Assembly (NCBI GenBank): GCA_951799445.1 | Contig: OX637290.1 | Coordinates: 23,058,987-23,122,986 of the forward strand | Direction of reading: 5' to 3' | Length of the DNA stretch: 64,000 bases | Source of the DNA: Pseudisothecium myosuroides | Taxonomy: Eukaryota; Streptophyta; Bryopsida; Hypnales; Lembophyllaceae | Shown here: in pieces, positions 38,080 through 51,634 of the stretch | How positions within the stretch are numbered: position 1 is the first letter of the stretch | How the letters are laid out: each line of letters starts with the position of its first letter | The notes under the pieces: model-generated | Seen by the model: only the letters and a program-made list of their open reading frames with translations | What the model was told of the DNA's origin: nothing | Database searches by the model: none | Position numbers and translations under genes: made by a program

Positions 38080-39010
38080 GAGCTAATTGCCATTAGGCTC
38101 CTAGACCTTCCAAACCGAATGGTCCAGGCGTTGTCTATTGTAATCCAAGCTCACCGGGCTCGCCTCCGGCCAGACTTCTAGCCTTCGACCCTTGCATTTT
38201 GGCTTTGCAAAGCTGGAGTGCCAAGACCCTGGCTGGAGGGAGTTATTTGCTGCATAAAGACAACATGTCATCACGCAAGGTCAAGCTTATCCCTTTAAAC
38301 GGAGTTGAATATTCCGCCTCTTTATTTTATTTAAGTTACTTCGGTTGCTTTGTTGCCACTTTGTTTATTTAGATTACTCTAGTTCTAGAAGCTGGTTGAG
38401 AATTAACCCCATCATTGAGCCCCCGAGTCATTCCACGAGTGCATGCAAAAAAAGGCCCCCTATTTAGAGCTTAATTAATTTACCTTGTTCACCTCTCCAA
38501 GCTAATTTAGGGCCTTTAAGGTACCCCCCCCATTCCCGACCATTGACCCATTCCCGACCTATAGGTGCACGTATTTCCGACCACGCTTAGAATACAATCT
38601 TTTTTCATTTTCAAGGTTGGAACTAATAAATACATGACACATGTCCCAAGTTGTGAAAAAAAAAAGTGGGAAATAATGATTAGGTAAAAAGTTATTGAAT
38701 GATCGGAATTGGAAGAGTCCATATATTGGCCATGGGGCCGGCACACTTTTTGCCTCCCAAAATTCATAGTAATTTCAATTTAAGTGATAAAATTACCAAT
38801 TTTTTTTGCAATATGTGTCTTTTCAATTTATGTACCTCTGAAAAATATTTGTTTTGTCTTCACTACTCTAGATCATGTCAAAATTCCTTATTCGGTTGGT
38901 TATGGGGGGGTTTTACCTTAATTGCAAATATGAATTCAAAATTTGCAAATTTTATCATGCGTGAAAAATAAAAATTTCAGTATTTTTCCTAGGGGCCGAG
39001 CTGAGGGGGT
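38080..39010. repeat. Unassigned repeat-like DNA with a family D copy
   Basis: 38080-38430 is less AT-rich and could be a solo LTR fragment, but no TG..CA ends or duplication were established. 38440-39010 contains a family D copy (GCAAATTTTATCATGCG near 38947, CCTAGGGG border). Confidence 0.4.
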
Positions 39011-41319
39011 CAGTCACCCCCGCCCTCCAGGAGCCCAATGGCAACTGGAGCTGCTGACTCAGGATATTCCATAGAGTTACCAACTACCAACTTGAAAAAA
39101 AATTGTATTTGAGCTATTCGAGAACTTTAGTCCGGTTGAAAGAAATGTTTTCTTAGCTGCTTGGCCGCCCTTTTTTCCCCAAAAAATATTTGCATTTCCC
39201 ATTGGAATGGGATTGGAACTTAACCCTGTAAGGACGCGGGGGGTGACCCTGGAAATCATGCATTGTATAACCGTGAGAGTCATTGGAATAAAAAAATTCA
39301 AAAGTACTCATTGGAAGTCAAGCTACTGTAGATGTTCTCCACTTTCCACAAAAAACTCCAAGGATGAATAGTTGTAGTTCTGTCCTACATTGGAGAATCC
39401 CTTGTCATTCATCGGACCACTATGGTCCGCGGCGTCCTTACTGGGTTAATTGATAGACCAATGGAAATGCTCTAATATTCACTTCAAATTCATTTCTCTC
39501 TCCCGACCGCTGGTCGCCCATCTGAAATAATGCCAAATTTAGCGCCCTCATTATTGAACAATTTTTCCATCCAGTGGTCGTCGAGGGGCCACTAGGCCTT
39601 TTTGACCAGCCGTACGTACCTGAAAACTTGACTGCGAAAGATCGCAGAACGAAGCCCCGAACCACTGTCAGAAAGGCAGCGACCTCCGGTAGGAAGCTCC
39701 TACCGAAGCAGGCAATGGAAACAAATTCAAACCGGACGCGGGCGCCGTCTGGGAGTCGGCCGGGTCTTGCCCGTTAAGCTTGCGGCTATGCTGGAAAAGC
39801 CAAAAGAATTCCAAGTCTTCACTCTCTACGTTGACCTCTCATTTGGTTCCCCAGGTGGTTCACATCCCTGGGAACTCTATGAGAACGGGTCAAGGCGGGC
39901 AAACGCGACTTTCGGTCAGCCATGATTTTTCCCCGTCCAATAGTCGGCGTTTAGGTTTCTGCAGGCTGTCAGCCTTCAGCCTTTCAGAGTGGCCCGCTTC
40001 AGACGGCATCTATCGGTCGTAGGAGAATCGTCGTTCCGACCGACGGGTGGAGCATTTTGAAATAGGGCAATGCAGGCGGCGATCTCTGGACGGCGAACTG
40101 ACCGGGGCGAGTGTTGTCAGGGGGAAGAAGATGGAGATGCCAAGAGCGGACCGGAGGTAGCAATGGCGGGTCACCGGGAGTGACCAGAAAGCGTTCCATG
40201 GTGGTAGCGTGCTCCGAAATGCGCGTGTCGGAGCATCGTTTTCTTCGGAGAGGGAATTAGAGTCGGAAGAGATGTTTCCGGTCTTTTTTGGTGTCGTTTC
40301 GGCGAAGTTTTGGTGTTTTTTCTAGCGGAATGATCGTTTGCTTGCAGGAAGTGAGGTGCAGTTAGGCGATTGTGAAGGCGGAGGTCTGGTGGAGCGAGGC
40401 CATAGCTGGACTGATGTTGTTAGAGAAGAAGAGGGAACAGGATTGGAAGAAGGAGCAAGGAGTTTTTGATTAGGAGCGCTGGGGCTTTGATTAGAAGCGC
40501 GCGAGACATATTTACTGTGGCAGGGTTTGATAGTTTGTGAGGTTATGCATCGAAACTTGAACGCGGAGAGTGGAAGAGACGCCTGGAGACTGTGCCTTAT
40601 GGAGGGAGTCGTTAGAATCGACTAAAGGAAACAATATTAATCACGCGAAGTCGATAAATGTAACGCCGATGGCGTGCATGAGCTGACGATGATCCCTAGG
40701 AACAATCAGCGGACGAAGGGCCTCCATGCACAGAGGACGCTATTGGAGAAGAGAAGTATGTATATTAAGTTTTGAGTGAAGAGCAACAGTTGAACAAGCG
40801 TTTTGCGATTGGTAGGGATAGAGCACCATTTAAGTTACGGCACGGTATTTCTTGCAATTTTGTCACAGCCAGGTTCACTATTCTTTTTACCACGAACTAG
40901 GAGGATTGAGCTGTTGAAGTAAAGTGTTCAGGTATCGTCACTTGAGGCCATAAACATATGAGGTATGCCGGAAGAGCAGGAGCAGGAGGAGACTTGTGTG
41001 CAATAGAAAGGAAGAAAACCTAAGGAGGAGGAAGTCAATTAGAAGGCGAATACTATTTGCAGATTGGAGGAATCAGTTTAAATAGAGAGCAGGTGATTGG
41101 TTGCATGCCATGGACGATGATGGGGAAGAAACTGATCCCGTGTAAAGCTTCGCAAAGTCACGACGGGGAGTTAAATTTGGCCGCTAACGAACGGCAGCTA
41201 TCTGTTTTGATTACGGAAACTGTCTTCCCAGGGCAACATAGAGGATCAAACTGTCATTTCTAGGGCATGTAGGAGACTTCAAACCTCGAGCTGGAAAGTT
41301 ATTGCGAAAGTAGGTCACT
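39011..41319 (+). promoter_or_regulatory. Upstream region of the ABCB6/20-like gene
   Basis: From about 39570 to 40260 the DNA is distinctly GC- and CpG-rich, and the rest up to the start codon is moderately so, unlike the flanking intergenic DNA. This is where the promoter and 5' leader of the transporter should be. I cannot place a TATA box or transcription start. The overlapping short frames here have no recognised motif. Confidence 0.4.
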
Positions 41320-44300
41320 ATGAATCTCTCGAGGACTCTGTTCGGGATGTCGCCCCCGCACATCCAGCCACTGACTCCAGTGTCGGAGGTTTCAGAGCCA
41401 CCGGAGTCACCTTCTCCGTACCCGTATCTGGATGGCATTCTTGAGACTCGTGAGCAGGTGAAATCCAATATTTTGTTCTTCTCTCTCTTTTCAAGGTTTA
41501 ATGTTTTGATGACTTCCAGAATACTGTTTGATTTTGGTCTTGTAGATTAAATACCATGGCATTGCTAGAAACATACGATATCTGTTCATCCTGAGCTGCA
41601 AACTTCAAGCGTAGTAGAATGACCGTGTGGTCTTCGCTATCAGTCTCTTAATTCTTAGCGGTCCTCTTTATTCTGTGGCAAGTTCAAAACCGGAACAGTT
41701 GGGTGATGCAGAGGATGGTCATTGATATGCTTTACTTCAGGATATGGTTAGTCCGTGCTTGAAGCCTTAGAACGAATCTGATATGAAGTCATAGTCGAAA
41801 TTCAGGATAAAGATTCTTTCCTTCAGCCCCTAAGGAATTATAGTTATCATGTAATACTGCCTATTGTTCTTCAGAATACCGGTAAGTTCTCTTGGCTTGC
41901 ATTTTTTGAGCGTTGGCTCGAATCACAGTGGGAGCTAAGTGCAAAGCATCGCATTGCAGATAGAAGCTATGTCCGGGGACGACGAACAAGAGGTGGAGGA
42001 AGCACCTCCACCATCAGTTCCTTTCTTTCGCCTTTTTGCATATGCCGACGCGCTTGATTGGACCCTTATGACACTGGGGAGCGTTGCGGCTGCAGTTCAC
42101 GGAGCGGCTCTGCCACTTTACCTGTATGTCTTGGGTAGAATTATTGATTTATTTGGACGCTATCAGGACGACATTATTTCAAATCCCGATTTATCACTTT
42201 CTTCGAGTTTGTTGCACAACCTCGCTGAGCAGATTTTGAAGGTACATCATTTCTCATCAATCTTACTCGCATTTATATACGTGGTAGCTGTTTGATAGCT
42301 TATCAAACCTGCCAGAGGAGGAAGGTACATAGGATGTTTCGTCACTGATTTTTGACATTTGGCAGAATTTAGCAGCTTGTTGAGCCGGTTTCGATCAATA
42401 TGCAATCCCCCATTGTGATTACTTTAATTCACCTTTTGGCTTGTTTGACCTCATGAGTTTATTCATACGCTAGCATCCACGAAAATAACAGCACATTGCA
42501 ATAATTTTTGACCTGTCGTTTTGGTTGCAGCTTGCTCTGGACATTGTCTATATTGCGGCAGCAGTGCTTGTCGCGAGTTGGCTGGGTACATTTCTGAGCA
42601 CCATCTCATTGTATGTCGGTGTGCAAAGATACGAGGAATATATCCTCACCTCAAAGCGGCTTAGCTCTTGTACTTGTAGTGAGCGGATAATTCAGAAGAC
42701 ATTAATCAAAGATCTGATACGGAGAAGGACGATCATGTGGATGTCACATCTTGAGGGCATACCAGGCATCAAAAGTTTTAGGTTCTTGTAGGTGACCAGT
42801 GGGTTTTGAGTGAGATCATGACTCCGGTGAGCCCACGATGTTGGTTAAGGATTGCTCTGGTTCAGGATCTCAAGTCCACTTTGCCACCCAGAGTCGTGGT
42901 TATTCCTTGCGCTGCTTTTTCAAGAGTTTAGGCGATTCTAACTATGTAATTGTCTTTCTGGCAGAGGTGGCATGTTGGCTCTACACAGGGGAGAGACAAA
43001 CAGCAGCCATTCGTTCCAAAGGTGTACAGAATTTACTGAAACAAGATTTAGTTTACTTCGATAATTTGGCAGGGAATGTTCCTTACGTGAGCCAGATTTC
43101 AAATGATATCCTTTCTGTACATTCTGCCCTCAGTGAGAAGGTATGACTCGTTTTTTGGCGAAGGTTTCTGGAAGTTGATTATATCTGTTGTGAAGGTTTT
43201 GTGTAGCTTACCTTCGCATTTGGCGTTAAATGCGAATTTGGCATAACTAGACCTTTTTCTCGGTTTTTTACAAAGATTGTAGTTTTAAGCTTCCGCTTAC
43301 TGACGCCTTCACTAGCAATTCGTGTATTTTCTTCAAAGAATACTCCTAGTTGTTATCTCTTTGAAACATATTTAGGGTAGTGGCAGCCTTAGATTGTTAT
43401 GGGTTTTGGCAAGCAATTTTCTTACTGTCGTGGCTGGGTAGTCCTCAGGGTGTCTGGCTGTTAGTGTTTCTGATACGTAAGGAAATCTATTCATGATGAC
43501 AGGTGGGTAATTATATTCATAACATGGCAACATGTGTGGGTAGCATCACCGTTGGATTCGTTAGCTGTTGGCAAATTTCCCTGTTAACACTAGCCACTGG
43601 ACCCTTTATAGTAGCTGCTGGTGTTGTATCCAATATTGCTCTTACCCGGCTTGCAGAGCATGTACATGACTCCTACTCTGAGGCTTCGAGCATTGCTGAG
43701 CAGGTTCTTCTTTCGTGCTCCTTTTAAATATGCTCTGTGTGGCTGTTGCCAATTTGTCCGCAAGAACCGTAATATTTATTGACTATTTTCATGGGTTTAT
43801 TTCTGTGTTCTAAGTACTATTGGTACAACTGTTTTCATTTCATTTAGATTTAGGCTTTGATGAATTCCCCTAGAGATAGGATGTGAAGTAGATCCTCGTC
43901 ATCCACTAATGTATATTTGACGAGTTCTTTTTGACGATGAAAGTAGCTTATAATTTCTCTGTGTTAATTTGGAACAAACAACGGATCTGAATGTGTTTTC
44001 AAGCTCGTTTGTACATTTGCCTGCAGGCTCTTCTGTATATACGGACAGTTTACGCGTTTGCCAATGAAACGGTTGTGAAATATGCATATGCCAATGCATT
44101 GCAGCCCACATTGCAGTATGGGGTGCAGATTAGCCTGGTACAAGGACTTGGATTAGGGTTTATCTATGGAATTGCAATCTGTTCATGTGCGTTGCAGCTG
44201 TGGGTCGGGCATTATCTCATTGTGTCTGGCAAAGTCGACGGTGGTCAAGTTTTTGTGGCTCTATTTGCCATCATACTAAGTGGGATGTAAGTTGTTACTT

Positions 44301-47300
44301 TGTCCTCTATGGTCCTCTATGATCTCTTCGAAATCTTAATAATACCCTCGATGGCATTTCTCAAAGTACGTTAAAAGCAGTTCAGATGAATTCTTCGAGA
44401 CTTGCAATATGTCTGTCGAGTCACATTCTGTTGCCTCGTTTCATAATATCTCAGTACAATTTGTTATCATAGCTTCAGGATCTTCTTGTAATTCAGTATC
44501 TTCTGGTAGTAGTCAGATTCTTCCAGCCCTTCTTTTCTAGTGTGATGTTACCTTTCCTTGTCTTTTCTGTCGCCTAATTATCTGACGAGGTGATCAGATC
44601 AGGGTGTTATTTCGACTGTACTTTTTCTAGGATCTGTTTGAAAGTAGTGTTTTTCTACCCTTGGGGTTTCGAGATTCGCCGCTGTCAGAACAATGAACCT
44701 TGATTCTTCTTTAAAGATCTCAGGCATTCATAATACTCCCGTTGTCTGTTTTCTTTACGCAGAGGTTTGAATCAGTCGGCCACAAATTTCCAGGTCTTTG
44801 AGCAGGGGCAGATTGCTGCCCATAGGCTCTTTTCAGCTTTCGGTTCGAAATCTACCGCAAGTAGCAGTGATATTGAGGGGGAAGGCACATTAGCTGATGT
44901 ACAAGGAAATATCGAGCTTCGAAATGTCTATTTCAGCTATCCGTCACGACCAGATGTACCTGTACTTAGTGGGCTTTATCTTTCTCTTCCTGCAAGGAAA
45001 ACTCTGGCACTCGCAGGCAGCAATGGATCTGGGAAGAGCAGTATTATTGCCCTGATCGAACGCTTCTACGATCCAACTCTGGGTCAGTAATTCAGTATTT
45101 TCGGCTGTGTATCGATTTGAAAAATTCAAATCTGTAATTTGCTCTCTAGGCATATAAATTATTGTAAACGAGGAGATCCTTGTGCAAGTTAGAATGATTT
45201 AGATAACGGTTTACAGGGGCAATATCGAAGTTGGTTAGGATGCGTGTTTACATTCATATCTATTGAGTGACTTTTACGTTAGCTTTTCTTTTTGGCAATT
45301 GTGATATATTGCAGATGATAAGGGAAAAGAAAGTTTAACATAGACATCATAGTCAACTTAAGCTAACGTAGACAAGAAATCGCATTATAAAGTTCCCTTC
45401 CATTCACTGTCTTGAAATGCCAAATTTTCCGTGAGAGATTTACGTCTGCTGTTACTTTTGAGGGGCTTCCCTTGTGCTTCCTTTATTCTCAAAAATCTAT
45501 TATTTAATCCTTTATTCATTTATTCATCGATCTACATTTTGATTTGTTGATAACCGCAGGTGAGGTACTTTTAGACGGAGAAAACATTAGAAATCTTAAG
45601 GTGGAGTGGCTCAGAAATCAAATAGGACTGGTAAGCCAAGAGCCTGCTCTTTTCAAGGGAAGCATCATGGAGAACATTTGCTATGGTCGTGAAGCTAGTA
45701 TCGATGAAATTGAGGAGGCTGCAAAAATTGCACATGCACATACGTTCATCAGCTCCTTACAAGAAGGTTATGAAACACAGGTAAGGAGCAGCTAGTCTTC
45801 CTAATTATAGTCATCTCTCTTTCCAGTTCAGAAGGGATTGAAATATCTCTGTTTTATTCTTATTTTATGGTCTGTGACTAGTTATCTTCATGCGACTGTT
45901 GGGGTCCTGCTGAGGATTTAGAATCTTCCTCTTTATTTCTGGTTCATTACTCAGCGTCTTCTAAACTCGACTAGAGTCGCACTTGCTCATCAGTCATGCG
46001 GTTGTGCTATATTGTAGGTGGGCGACAGCAGGCTTAGGCTTTCAGAGGAAAGAAAGGTGAAAATAGCAATTGCCCGAGCGGTTCTCAAGAACCCTCGGAT
46101 TCTCCTACTTGATGAAGCAACAGGCACGTTGGATATGGAGGCAGCGCAGAATGTCCAACAGGCTCTGGATATCTTAATGCTGGGAAGATCATCCATAGTA
46201 ATAGCACATCGTCTTTCAAGTGTACGAAATGCTGATGCGATTGCAGTCCTTGATGAGGGGCAGCTGGTGGAAATGGGAACTCATGATGAGTTGATGAGAC
46301 TAGATGGCGCTTACATTGACTTGATTCGTCTACAGGAAACTGCCAAACAGCCTAGGAGGTGAGTGAACTTGTAAAATCAAAGTTTACTACCCCTACTAAT
46401 CATGAGTATTAAGTTCTCATGTTCGTGCCGTCTTGCGATTTCAAGTACCTTTGTTCATTCTTTCCGCTACTGTCTGAACATCTTGCTGTGAGATGACTGC
46501 TGCCTGGAATTAAATCTGGAGTAATATGGAATTTGAGTTACATTTCTGGCTTTGAGCTTTATTGGTTATCTTATTGTATTGTGTATTGACGTTGGTTGTC
46601 CTTGATTATTGGCTCCAGACCTCCGCCAAGACTTTTTGTACCTCCTCCACCACAAGACTGTATATCGCCGAACTATAGCAAGCCACCGTCTCCTCGCATG
46701 GTGAAATCGCCGTCCCTGAAGCGACAAAATTGTGTGCGAGATCGACCCGACTTCCTTGCCGTTTCTGATTCACAACCCCCTAGTTTAACCCTACCTCCTG
46801 TACAAAATACCAGAGAGAATGAGAACGGTAATGTTGAGATGCAAAGTATGAAACCTGAACAGTCTGTGAAGAGACAAGACAGCTTCGAAAATGCATATAG
46901 TGATTCTCTTTCGCAAGTCGACTTGCAACGACAGACATCCGAATCTTTCCGTCCGGAGTCTCCTGCATCTCCTCTCTTAACTGATCCAGAAGATGAGCGA
47001 TCACATTCCAAGACGTTTAGTAGATCCCCTTCTCAGTGCAAGGACTTCCAGGCCTACGAGGATGAACCTTCATTCTCAAGCATACCATCGCTTTGGAAGC
47101 TTGCGAAGTTAAGTTCGCCTGAGTGGTTCTGCGCATTCTTAGGAAGTTTGGGAGCAATCCTATTTGGGTCTCTCAATCCCCTCTTTGCCTTTCTGTTGGT
47201 TCAAATCGCTGAGGTCTTCTATTACTCCAGCCAAAGTACTTTGCGTGACGAGCTGAGCAAATGGTGTTCGATACTTGTGGGGTTGGCTCTGGCAACCATT

Positions 47301-49568
47301 TTAGCGAACTTTCTGCAGCACTTTTATTTCGGAATTATGGGGGAAAAGATGACCGAACGAGTCCGTCGACTGATGTTCTCAGGTACCTAATGCGACTAGA
47401 TCTAAGTTATACCTCAGTTTGATCCCTCGCAAAATTTGACTGGTCTTCGGGATGGACTACATTTCAGTGGTTTTATTTTCGCACCTACACCTTGCCTGCT
47501 GAGCTCTTCTGGTTTATTTTCTTATTTCATCTGCCTTCATGTGGATGTTGGGGAAGGCCTGGTTTGTGAGTTTGTTCTCTCCTTTTTTCTTGAAACTTCT
47601 ACTGCGTGATTAGATTCGTAATATTCCGTTTTGTATCACTCCTCAATCACCCTCATTAGCAGATGACTAATGAATTTGTTTTTCTGGTGGTCCTTTCGGC
47701 CTTTTGACAGCAATGTTACGCAATGAGGTGGGCTGGTTTGACAAGGAAGAAAACTCTCCGGAAGTACTATCCATACGACTGGGACATGATGCTGCCTATG
47801 TGAAGGCTACATTCAGTAACAGGCTATCAGTGTTCATTCAGGACATCGCTGCTGTTTTCGTTGCCATTGCCCTGGCATTGGTCCTAGAGTGGCGCTTCGG
47901 GCTTGTTGCGCTGGCAACGTTACCTTTACTCGTCTTCGCATCAATAACACAGGTTTCTCTTTTTAAATCTCCTACATGACATTCGATTGAGCTTTGTGAT
48001 CATGCGCTGGTCTCATGGGGGTTGTGTGGGGTAGGTTTGCTGATGTTGAAACATCCAAAATCATGCTAGTCTCCATGTGGGAAAAGCTGAATGTTTATCA
48101 GGATCTGAATGCTTGCCAGAGAACTGTATTTTGATGCTGCACTATTTCCTAGTGAAGGAAATCCCGCACCTAAATTAGCTTATCCGGTGTTTTTGCAGCA
48201 AATGTGGAATTCAGGGTTTTCAGGAGATGTGAGGGATGCCCATAAAGATGCCCGACAGATCTTAGAGGAAGCAGTTGCAAATATGCACACTGTGATGTCG
48301 TTCTCCGGCGGTATGAAAATTCTCGATCTTTTCCACAACGAGCTGAAGACGCCTCTAAGGAGAAGCCTCATCAGAGGCCAAATATATGGGTGTCTCTATG
48401 GTGCAGCTCAATTTTTTCTGTTCGCTTGCAATGCGCTCCTCCTGTATTATGCCTCATTACTCGTCAGAAGACAGCAGGACTCAAGTTTTCCGAATCTGCT
48501 GAAAGCGTTCATTGTTTTCACCTTCACTACCTTTGTTCTAGTTGAGTCATTTGGGTTAGGGCCTGTGATAATGAGGCGGCGTAAATCGATTGCACCGGTG
48601 TTTAGTATTCTAGATCGGGGCTTGACGATGGGAACTGAGGAGGAGGGTTTAAAACCGCCCTTCATGGCTGGCCGTATTGAATTTCGTCATGTGGGATTCA
48701 GGTATGTATAGCAGAGCCGAAAGGTATCTCTGAGTCAATGATGTTTTTGTCGATCCCGAATTACGGTGCTTGCATTTGAACCTCTGGTTTATGATAAAAT
48801 TGCTTTGAAACGAGAGCTTACCTGTTAGACTTCGTCTGCAGATATCCGGTTCGACCAGAGGTGCCCATTTTGACACATTTTAACCTGAAAGTGGAGGCAG
48901 GGCAGACCGTTGCAATTGTAGGGACCACAGGTTCTGGTAAGAGCACAGTGCTTGCTCTGCTGGTAAGATTCTATGAGCCCACAGGTGGCAGAATATTGCT
49001 TGATGGGAATGATTTGAAGAACTTCAACCTAAGATGGTTACGCAGCCATATTGGGATGGTGCCTCAAGAACCTGTGCTCTTCTCAACATCAATTCGCAAT
49101 AATATCATATATGGACGACACAATGCTACAGAAGCTGAAATCAAAGAAGCTTCCAGGATAGCGAACGCTCACCATTTTATTAGCAGTTTACCTCATGGTT
49201 ATGACACAATGATTGGAGACCAGGGGATACAGCTTACAGCTGGTCAGCGGCTAAGAATTGCCATTGCACGGACAGTTTTAAAGAATGCTCCTCTCCTGCT
49301 TATTGACGAGCCGACGTCATTACTCGAGGCTGAGTCAAGCAAGGTGGTCAATGAGGCTATTGATCAGCTGATTGTGGGTAATCGGACTACTGTTGTTATA
49401 GCCCACAGGCTAGCCATGCTCCGACGTGTGGACGTAGTTGCAATGCTGCATGATGGAGAGGTTGATGACCAAGGCAGCCATGATGAGTTGATGAACAAGT
49501 GTGGGCTATATGCTCGTTTGATGCAGCCTCAATTTAGCAGAACTTTACGGCAGCATCGTCATTCCTGA
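41320..49568 (+). CDS. ABC transporter B family full transporter, ABCB6/ABCB20 type (13 exons)
   Basis: Exons: 41320-41457, 41960-42241, 42531-42585, 42965-43140, 43503-43703, 44027-44286, 44763-45082, 45560-45780, 46018-46358, 46619-47382, 47711-47952, 48199-48701, 48842-49568. All introns are GT-AG and all phases agree, giving 4,230 nt and 1,409 aa, the size of Arabidopsis ABCB6/ABCB20. The N-terminus has the family motif [20 protein letters not shown]. Layout: membrane domain 1 (about aa 65-375); NBD1 with Walker A GSNGSGKS (about aa 455), Q-loop SQEP, degenerate signature LSEER (about 559), Walker B LLLLDEAT (about 583) and IAHRLS; a long linker with SPSLKRQN and KRQDSFE; membrane domain 2 (about 835-1130); NBD2 with Walker A GTTGSGKS (about 1197), [13 protein letters not shown] and IAHRLA. 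It is a plasma-membrane-type exporter; auxin transport has been attributed to the Arabidopsis pair, so the substrate here is inferred. No lesions seen. Confidence 0.97.
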
Positions 49569-50977
49569 GGTTCTGCATGTTTAGCTCAAGGGAATGCGAG
49601 AGACAAAGAAGTGAACCCACAGCCAAACAGGGGAATATTATTCCAGGTTATCAAGCAGCAAGAAGAGCGTTTATGTATACTTTTGAGATATTGCGTTTGT
49701 TCGAGGTCACTTGCTGTTGGACTTTTTCGATGGCAGATGCAGTCCATCACCTTGGTGGTCTTCCTGTTGCCCCACTTTACAAGTAGTTTGCTGCATTCAG
49801 AACGTCACTACAAGCATGCGATTTAGACGAGGTCTTCAATTTTGGACCTGGCATTGATACCTACCGTAATCGCTTATATTATTAGCATTCGGTCTACAAT
49901 TACTGGAGTTAAAAGGATCTCGGCCCTGGAGCATTCAGAATTCTACAAGCTACAGATGGGCACAGATTGAAGAACTGACTTGTGGACTTTACCAGGGCAT
50001 GCTATACCATGAAAAAGTGAGTAAACTGCACGACATGACATATTCGTTTCAATAAGGTAGCGATGGTTTATTTTTATGGATCTCGAGGGAGTCCAAAGCT
50101 CGAGAAAGCTGGAGCTAAAGAATGTCTGTTGTCTTTAGTCAGTTTCACCTCTCTCCTTCGAGCCTTTCAGATTGCAACCTGAAATGTTGCTGTTCTTATC
50201 TGTTGTCTTCCAAACAGGTCTTCATGTAATTGTAGGAAACTTCAAGAGGGAGGCGTGAGTGAACTGAATCCTGTGTCATTGAGTGGCATAATGGAGATGC
50301 CACGATCCGACTCCACATTCATACTCTAGGCTTATTCTTCTCTATTGCAGAGCCTCCCAGAGCTGAGAAACCAAAGTAAGGACTTCAGAACTAGCACGTA
50401 GAAGTCCTATTACTTGACTGTCCCCTGGTGGGGACGTCAAAGATTGTCACTTCATTACACCAGGAGTTCCAATTGCATCACTTGCATCGTATCAGTTTGG
50501 GTTGTGACAGCCAAGATTTATTTTTATGGTGTTCCGAGTTTGTGTGGTCATAATGATTGTTTTTATGAACCTTATCCAACATTGCTCCTTTTTTAAATCG
50601 TTACCTATATCTATCTATATCTATCTATATCTATCTATATCTATCTATATGGAAATCGAAGTGTTCACCCGTTGCTGTTGTTGTCAGCTCTCTTCTGGGC
50701 CAAGGTCGGGGCTTCGTATCGGGCTGCGACTGTCATGAGAACTCTGGTTCTGGTGGCTGCGATCCTGCAATGGGGTAGAACATGTCAATTTCAGCTTGCA
50801 TACTGTAGATGCCGATACTCCAACGTATGCAAGACTGTTAAGATTAGTTCAAGATTCCCAAATTCAATATACGTACATATGTATTATCAAAGATTGTTTT
50901 GGTAGTTACATGTTTAAATCAAGTGTAATTACCTTGAAACTCTCCGAATAGCAACTTACCTAATCATAAAGTCACTT
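49569..50977. other. 3' flank of the transporter gene, with a 10-bp microsatellite
   Basis: Presumed 3' UTR followed by intergenic DNA; no clear poly(A) signal chosen. At 50604-50650 a CTATCTATAT unit repeats about 4.5 times. Frames here are short and unsupported. Confidence 0.5.
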
Positions 50978-51212
50978 CACTAAATAGTGAAATTAGGTTG
51001 CCCTACACTAATTTCTTGACATTCTCAACATTCTACACCATATAACTATGTTCAATTCTTGTAGAAGGATGCAATAATGTAGGAATCATGTGTATTGCAT
51101 GTGCATAGATTCATGGCTCGGATTTAGAGAATGGCATGTGCATCCATCTGGACAAGAACTGAGTCATGAGGCGACATCTTTGACGAAGGCAACCTAATTT
51201 CACTATTTAGTG
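50978..51212. mobile_element. MITE with CACTAAATAGTGAAATTAGG ends
   Basis: 25-bp perfect inverted arms at 50978-51002 and 51188-51212, interior non-coding, total 235 bp. The tips read CACTA..TAGTG as in CACTA elements, and the first 12 bases are themselves near-palindromic. The 3-bp flanks (CTT / TTG) do not match, so the CACTA assignment is tentative. Confidence 0.75.
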
Positions 51213-51298
51213 TTGTTATTGATGTCAAGATAATCAAAGTCCAGATTAGACACTAGACATAACTTTTGAAACCCCTCTTTAAGTTCTTTCCAACTGTA

Positions 51299-51555
51299 AG
51301 GTAGGAGGTCCATAAAGAAAGGTACATTTTGATTTCTCATTACAAATAGTGTACATTTCAGGAGGTGATGCTACATTTCAACTTCAAAAATTCATAATTA
51401 ATTCCACAAAGCTCCAAAAAATAGGAAGCGACTTAGATGAAAATTTCATTTGTTATTCAAGGAAAATTTACTTAGTTTTTTTTTCAAGAATTCTAACTTC
51501 CTCAAATTAATTTTCAGCTCTTAAATGGGCTCGTTATCAATCTCCTTCCTTATAT
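51299..51555. mobile_element. Second AGGTAGGAGG MITE copy (degraded)
   Basis: It begins TAAGGTAGGAGGTCC like the copy at 26567, shares TACATTTC..ACTTCAAAAATTCATAA and TTCAGCTCTTAAATG, and ends near TCTCCTTCCTTA. The inner inverted pair is lost. Confidence 0.65.
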
Positions 51556-51634
51556 TACAAGAATAGCCCCTAGTCCAACTAGAAATTACCACTTCAATGC
51601 CATTAAGACGGGGCAATTCCAAAAAACATGCCCC

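Noticed and set aside
38080..38430. Solo LTR
   Set aside because: Composition is suggestive but TG..CA ends, a target duplication and a second copy could not be shown.
46673..47011. Minus-strand frames of 112 and 74 codons inside exon 10 of the transporter
   Set aside because: They lie antisense within a confirmed exon (linker region) and show no motif.
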